Under the pieces are notes generated by a model. That model was not told the DNA's origin, ran no database searches, and saw only the letters and a list, made by a program, of their open reading frames with translations. From contig NC_065873.1 of assembly GCF_933775445.1 (NCBI RefSeq), positions 12,338,001-12,402,000 of the forward strand: DNA of 64,000 nt, in the 5' to 3' direction. This DNA comes from Argentina anserina. Its lineage: Eukaryota; Streptophyta; Magnoliopsida; Rosales; Rosaceae. The position numbers and the translations under genes are program-made. Below are positions 59,873 to 64,000 of this stretch, piece by piece (position 1 is the stretch's first letter; every line of letters begins with the position of its first letter).

Positions 59873-61593
59873 GACATATGAGGAGACAATTGTGAGAGAT
59901 GCATCTAACGGATAATGAACATGAGAGAGTCTAGGCTGAGAGACTATAAAACTCAAGCGCTTCATGAGAGGCAACCTATTTCAACCGTCTCTGTGGAGGA
60001 GTCGTCTACGGGAGTTTGAATTTTCTAATCCATTCACTCTTATGGTTAAATTGTATATGTGTTGATATGTGATCTTATTCTATGCTTGTGAATTACATTT
60101 TTACTATTGAGCTTACATTGAGGACAATGTAATTTTCTAAGTGTGGGGTAGGGTTGCAAGATCATTGATTGTTATTTTTGCTTTGATTTATTGTTTGTGT
60201 CATGATATAAAGAAAAACAAATCGGAAAAATGAATGAAAAAAAAATTGCATTGCTTTATTGTGTCTTAGGATGCCCCTAAAGTCTAGGATGATTATGTCT
60301 CTAAATACATAGATGATGGTTTTTCATTTCATACGAATTAAATTGTAAGTTTCATTGATGATGTGGATTTGGTATGAACATGTGAGATTTGGATTGATTG
60401 ATTATGACATACATGATTTGGTCAGTTTAAAGTCCATAACAACCTGTGAGTTGTTTAGCCTATATGTACTTTATTCATGAGATGTAATATGAAATTTCGT
60501 GGTTGTTCATGAACCTCATTATTCTTTGCATATTCAATAACTATGTGTCATAGCTTTTAATGGATTCTAGAATTTACTAGAACTCACTTTTGTGATTATT
60601 GAAACTTTAGAGTCATAAAATACTCTGATTTCGAAAAGGATTTATGGATTATTTCTACGAATACCATCACTTTAGCCAAACAGTCATGTATCCCTATATG
60701 TGTCATGTTTGGGACCCCATAGTTGAACCCCATTAGAGCATGCATTGAGCCTTTTATTCATCACCTATATTATCTCCATGCTTAGTATAGTTACATCTAC
60801 CTTGTCCTATAAACTTGGCAGAATTCTTGTTGAGATGATGTTGTGATGATGCATGAAATGAGTGTGGGGTGGAAGACATTTGAAAAAAAAATCAACAAGC
60901 TTTTAAGCAAGCAATGCCGAGAAAAACAAGAAAAAGAAAAAAATGATCCATAAACTCGGCAAGAAAAGAAAAAGAAAAGAAAAAAAATGCTATGGTGTCT
61001 TCCATTTGTGATTTGGAGTTGAGTTGTAATTGAAGGTCTAAAAAATTACTTAACCTTTGTTCATGTTCACTTTTTGGTTAGAATGATGATTGTGTCAAAC
61101 TTGTTATATTCGGCCCCTGATGGTGTGTGGTGTCATAAGGATGATGTTTACTTTGCTAAGTCTATATGATTACCTTTGTGATTCCTTGTTAAGCCTAAAC
61201 ATTTGCCTTATCTAATGATCCTAATGATTCTTAACATGAGCAAATCTTGGTTTGTGGAGATGATCACAAGAGTTGAGCATATGGTTTTGGTCCATTTATG
61301 CACTTAGTTGTTAAATGAGGTTTTCCTATGTTATTCACGAAGTGCTTTCATTTGTTGAAATATGTAAGTTATTTGATGCCTTAATATCCTTTCTCTTGCA
61401 TACACTTGTGTGTGAATGATTACCATAAATCTGAATGAAAAGAAGAGAGTATGCCTTGTGAGGAAGATTGGATTGACTAACTTAAACTTGAAAGCTATGT
61501 GTTTTGAGATTCTGAGGCAATCATTTAGGGGCAATAGTGTCTTGTTTAGTTTTGTTTTGCTAAGTAACTAGCAAAAGCCCAGTGTAGGGTAGT
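59873..61593 (+). other. 3' non-coding region of the Athila-like element
   Basis: About 1.7 kb between the end of integrase and the 3' LTR, with no env-like frame. It contains GTGTGGGGTAGGG (about 60141) and, just before the LTR, AGTGTAGGGTAG, the likely polypurine tract, though not strongly purine. Confidence 0.6.
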
Positions 61594-62934
61594 TGATAGG
61601 AGCACTTTGTGCGACGTTTTTAACATGTTTTTACCTCCATTTGTACTTTGCTTAGCCCTTATTGTTGTACTATTGAGTCATTAAGTCGTAGTAAGAGTCT
61701 TGGGCGGTATTGGATGCATTTTTGTGCTTACATGAGTTAAAAATGTAGAATTGGTCTAGAGTCCTAGTTTGAGTATGAATCCTTGTAGGACTAGGAAACC
61801 TAGTTGGATTAGGAGTCTTCATCTTTCTACGTTTTGGCCGCATTAGCGATATTTTGAGAGTCCTTCTCGCACTAGGAATCCTTGTAGGACTACGAAACCT
61901 AGTTGGATTATTTTCTTATTTTCAGATTGGATTTAAGAGATAATACTAAAGGAAAACAAGGAGTTTCAACCATGTAAAGAATGACTAAAAGGGATAAGGC
62001 ACGGATTGAGAAAATAAAGGAGAGCCGTGCCTACATAGAGAGTTACTCACGACTTGGGAGATAGAGTGGAACAAGGAGAAGCTGTGCACATGTAGTCATA
62101 TCATTAACAAGTCATGAAACAATTAAATAGAAGAGATAATTAAGGAAAATATGGAGGATTAGCCATGAGAAAGATAAGAGAGAATAAACAAAAAAATAAA
62201 GAAAGAGAAAGAAATGAGTCTTGCATATGCAACCTAAAAACTAGAAGATGATCATTAAAGGAATAAAACATGCATGATTTAGAGAATAAAGCATGGCATG
62301 ATCATTAAAGGATTAAAACATGACATGATAATAGGAAGAAAGAGAGAACATCAAAGAGGAGACTGTGCATCCTACCCTCCTTTTTTCCCTCTATATATAC
62401 ACGGTTTGTGTTTATTAAAGTGGTAAAAATTCTGGAAATTTACATGTGAAACCATGGTGGGTGACACCATACATGAAACATGTCTCCAACAAAGATTTGG
62501 TGCATAAATGTAATCTTGTTTGATTTCTACTCTAAGTATTATTGAATTCGTTGCATCCAAATTTAGATTAGGCCCTAAGTCAATCTAAATGTTAATTGAA
62601 ATCTTGCATGATTAGATGATCCCCTAAGGCTCTAATTGTATTGGTGTCTAAAAAGTATGTAATTGGTCGAATTAGAATGCATGATAGGTTTGAACTTGTA
62701 ATTATGTGGTGTAATGGTAAATTTGGTTTAAGTTTGTTAAAAAGAGTCGATCATGTAAATAGTAATTTAGAATTTATTTTCAGTAGTAGTTTTATAATCC
62801 AACTCAAGTTCCCCGATAACATAATAAGTTTTGAGGCCCTTTTGATTCCCTGAACTAAATGATCCCTGCTTATTCTATACTAACGATGATGTTTTACAGT
62901 ATTTATTATAGACGTTTTAATTAACGAGCTATCA
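61594..62934 (+). repeat. 3' LTR of the Athila-like element, internally deleted
   Basis: 1341 bp, against 2057 bp for the 5' LTR. The main difference is the loss of the counterpart of 48158-48675. A second rearranged stretch lies at about 61900-61980. Confidence 0.9.
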
Positions 62935-63139
62935 TACTTGGACCTCGTTTCTTCTTTGGTTCTTGAGATTGTGGTTTATTTCCATGTGAACCTTCTACGT
63001 GACTCTCCACTTCAGTTGATGTATCATCAATTTTATCAGTTTCTTGGACTACAGATTTTCCTTTATCCTTAAGCTCTTTTCTTGACTTTTTCTTTTTGTT
63101 GGTTGTTATACAGTGTGTATCAATTGAGTAAAGAAACAT
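62935..63139 (-). pseudogene. CACTA-type transposase, upstream part
   Basis: Minus frame with a Lys/Glu-rich, low-complexity segment (KKKKSRKELKDKGKS) leading to SQEPKKKRGPS, where the retrotransposon cuts in. The conserved RGP that precedes the transposase core in this family is present. The frame matches that of the downstream part at 47143, so the two flanks were one exon. Confidence 0.65.
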
Positions 63140-63659
63140 AAGCTATCAAATTGAGTAAAGAAAATAACCAGTTCTACAGTGTGTATATCAAATTGAGAAA
63201 ACATCTATGATACTACTACATAGATGTCCTGGAAATCGATAAAGAAACATAAGCTTAATTATCAAATTGAGTAAACACAATAATTATCATTAGCCACAAT
63301 ACTTTTCCAGTTAACCAAGGTAATGACTTCTGAATATCAAGTACATCTTTATTGATACCAGATTTATAAATCACATAGAATAAGAAGCTATAGTCTCTTT
63401 ATGTGTTATTGCATATCTGCCCAAAATGGTATTACAATATGAGATGTAGAGATTATAATGGTGTGGGGTAAATATATACTCATAAGCATTCATGTTACAA
63501 TCTCATCTCTTACACCCAAGGCAATATTATGAATGAGGGACAACTTTTCTATGTATTACAAGCAGATTGAATTGAAGAATAATATAAGGTTCCCCTACCA
63601 CTTATGGGAGCAACATCCTAAAAGTTCAATCAAATTTCAATACCAAAAAAAAAAGCATG
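63140..63659. other. Non-coding, short direct repeats
   Basis: AAAGAAACATAAGCT and ATCAAATTGAGTAAA recur around 63131-63275. No gene is seen. It lies between the HROB-like exons and the transposase part, on their shared strand. Confidence 0.4.
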
Positions 63660-63951
63660 CACCCTGACAATGTTGTTCAAAGTCAAATTAAGATAACATG
63701 CAGAGCGCGAGGGAGAAAACACAGCAACCTGATAAAAAACATTCATTAGTCATTCCCATGTTGTTGATTGTGAGATTAGTATCTTAATCACTAAATACAA
63801 GTGTTTTTAAGAATACATGACAATCTAACTGTAAATGAGACAACCCAACCTTCTGCAGAACCAGAACCACACCCATATAAATGCTCTTTCCAAACTCTCC
63901 CTCGGAAATTGCTCTGCAGTGAATGGTAGCACCAATTGTACCTGTAGGATC
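63660..63951 (-). CDS. Two exons of an HROB-like OB-fold protein (partial)
   Basis: Exon 63951-63850 (34 codons) reads DPTGTIGATIHCRAISEGEF followed by GKSIYMGVVLVLQK, between an acceptor CATCAG and donor AAG|GTTGGG. The next exon starts at 63728 after TTTTATCAG and reads VAVFSPSRSACYLNLTLNNI. Together they match the conserved OB-fold segment (DUF4539) of HROB/MCM8IP-type homologous-recombination proteins, in the right order with a codon-boundary intron. After IVRV the frame runs into a poly-Phe tract and a stop (63630), so the end is lost or another donor is used. Upstream exons would lie beyond the window. HROB recruits the MCM8-MCM9 helicase in animals; the plant role is inferred. Confidence 0.65.
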
Positions 63952-64000
63952 CTGATGTTAGATATATATCAGATTTTTTTCATCTGCCTTGTAACTCAAA

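Larger units (their letters stand above)
47151..62934 (+). mobile_element. Athila-like Ty3/gypsy LTR retrotransposon, defective
   Basis: Bounded by two LTRs that both start TGATAGGAGCAC and end CTATCA. Order inside: tRNA-Asp-type PBS, gag, protease, RT, RNase H, integrase, long 3' non-coding region, 3' LTR. The gene order and the integrase end (FPGKLRSRW, then [16 protein letters not shown]) fit Athila-type elements. Flanking 5-mers are TAATT and TACTT, a target duplication with one mismatch. It sits within the transposase pseudogene. It spans 15.8 kb including a nested 3.17-kb insert, and no ORF is intact. Confidence 0.9.

Noticed and set aside
1..64000. tRNA, rRNA or CRISPR features
   Set aside because: By eye I found no tRNA cloverleaf or rRNA sequence. 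The tandem repeats present lack spacer structure and belong to transposable elements.

Overview
This is plant nuclear DNA from a eudicot. It has GT-AG introns up to 2.6 kb, AT-rich intergenic sequence, and proteins found only in plants: a chloroplast one-helix protein, a class III peroxidase, a CDK-like kinase of the plant MGCV-starting type, a DUF3511 protein and a REM-type B3 domain. A rosid, perhaps Rosaceae, fits the protein flavour, but the sequence alone does not prove it.

Bases 1-36000 are gene-bearing. In order they hold: the 3' exons of a conserved unnamed gene (+, 773-3109); a conserved 206-residue protein ending in a CaaX box (+, 7333-10556); OHP2 (+, 13862-15327); a small coiled-coil protein with a C-terminal membrane anchor (-, 17548-17793, with likely 5' UTR exons reaching about 19.26 kb); a myristoylated CDK-like kinase with seven coding exons (+, 20278-24396); a DUF3511 protein (-, 25301-25564); and a PER12-like class III peroxidase with three exons (-, 33174-35913). 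Between them lie MITEs, two retroposed elements of about 0.95 kb with clear target-site duplications, a few tiny poly(T)-headed insertions, and decayed retroelement relics.

Bases 36000-64000 are almost all transposable elements. A complete solo LTR (38908-41248, TSD AACAC) and a MITE come first. A decayed B3-domain gene fragment, short tandem repeats and a CACTA (Ptta/En/Spm) transposase pseudogene follow, all on the minus strand. The transposase is split by a 15.8-kb Athila-like Ty3/gypsy retrotransposon (47151-62934). That element is defective: it carries a 1.16-kb tandem duplication of its protease to N-terminal RT region, a mutated RT catalytic motif, many stops, and a 3' LTR with a 518-bp deletion. 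Its integrase region is in turn interrupted by a 3.17-kb TG...CA element with TSD AGGAA, most likely another solo LTR. At the right edge two minus-strand exons resemble the OB-fold domain of HROB-type homologous-recombination proteins.

The genes are independent transcription units and no operon-like or pathway clustering is visible. The main story of the window is its nested insertion history. I found no convincing wholly new system. The best leads are the CaaX protein, the B3 / CACTA / HROB-like arrangement, and the signatures of target-primed retroposition.
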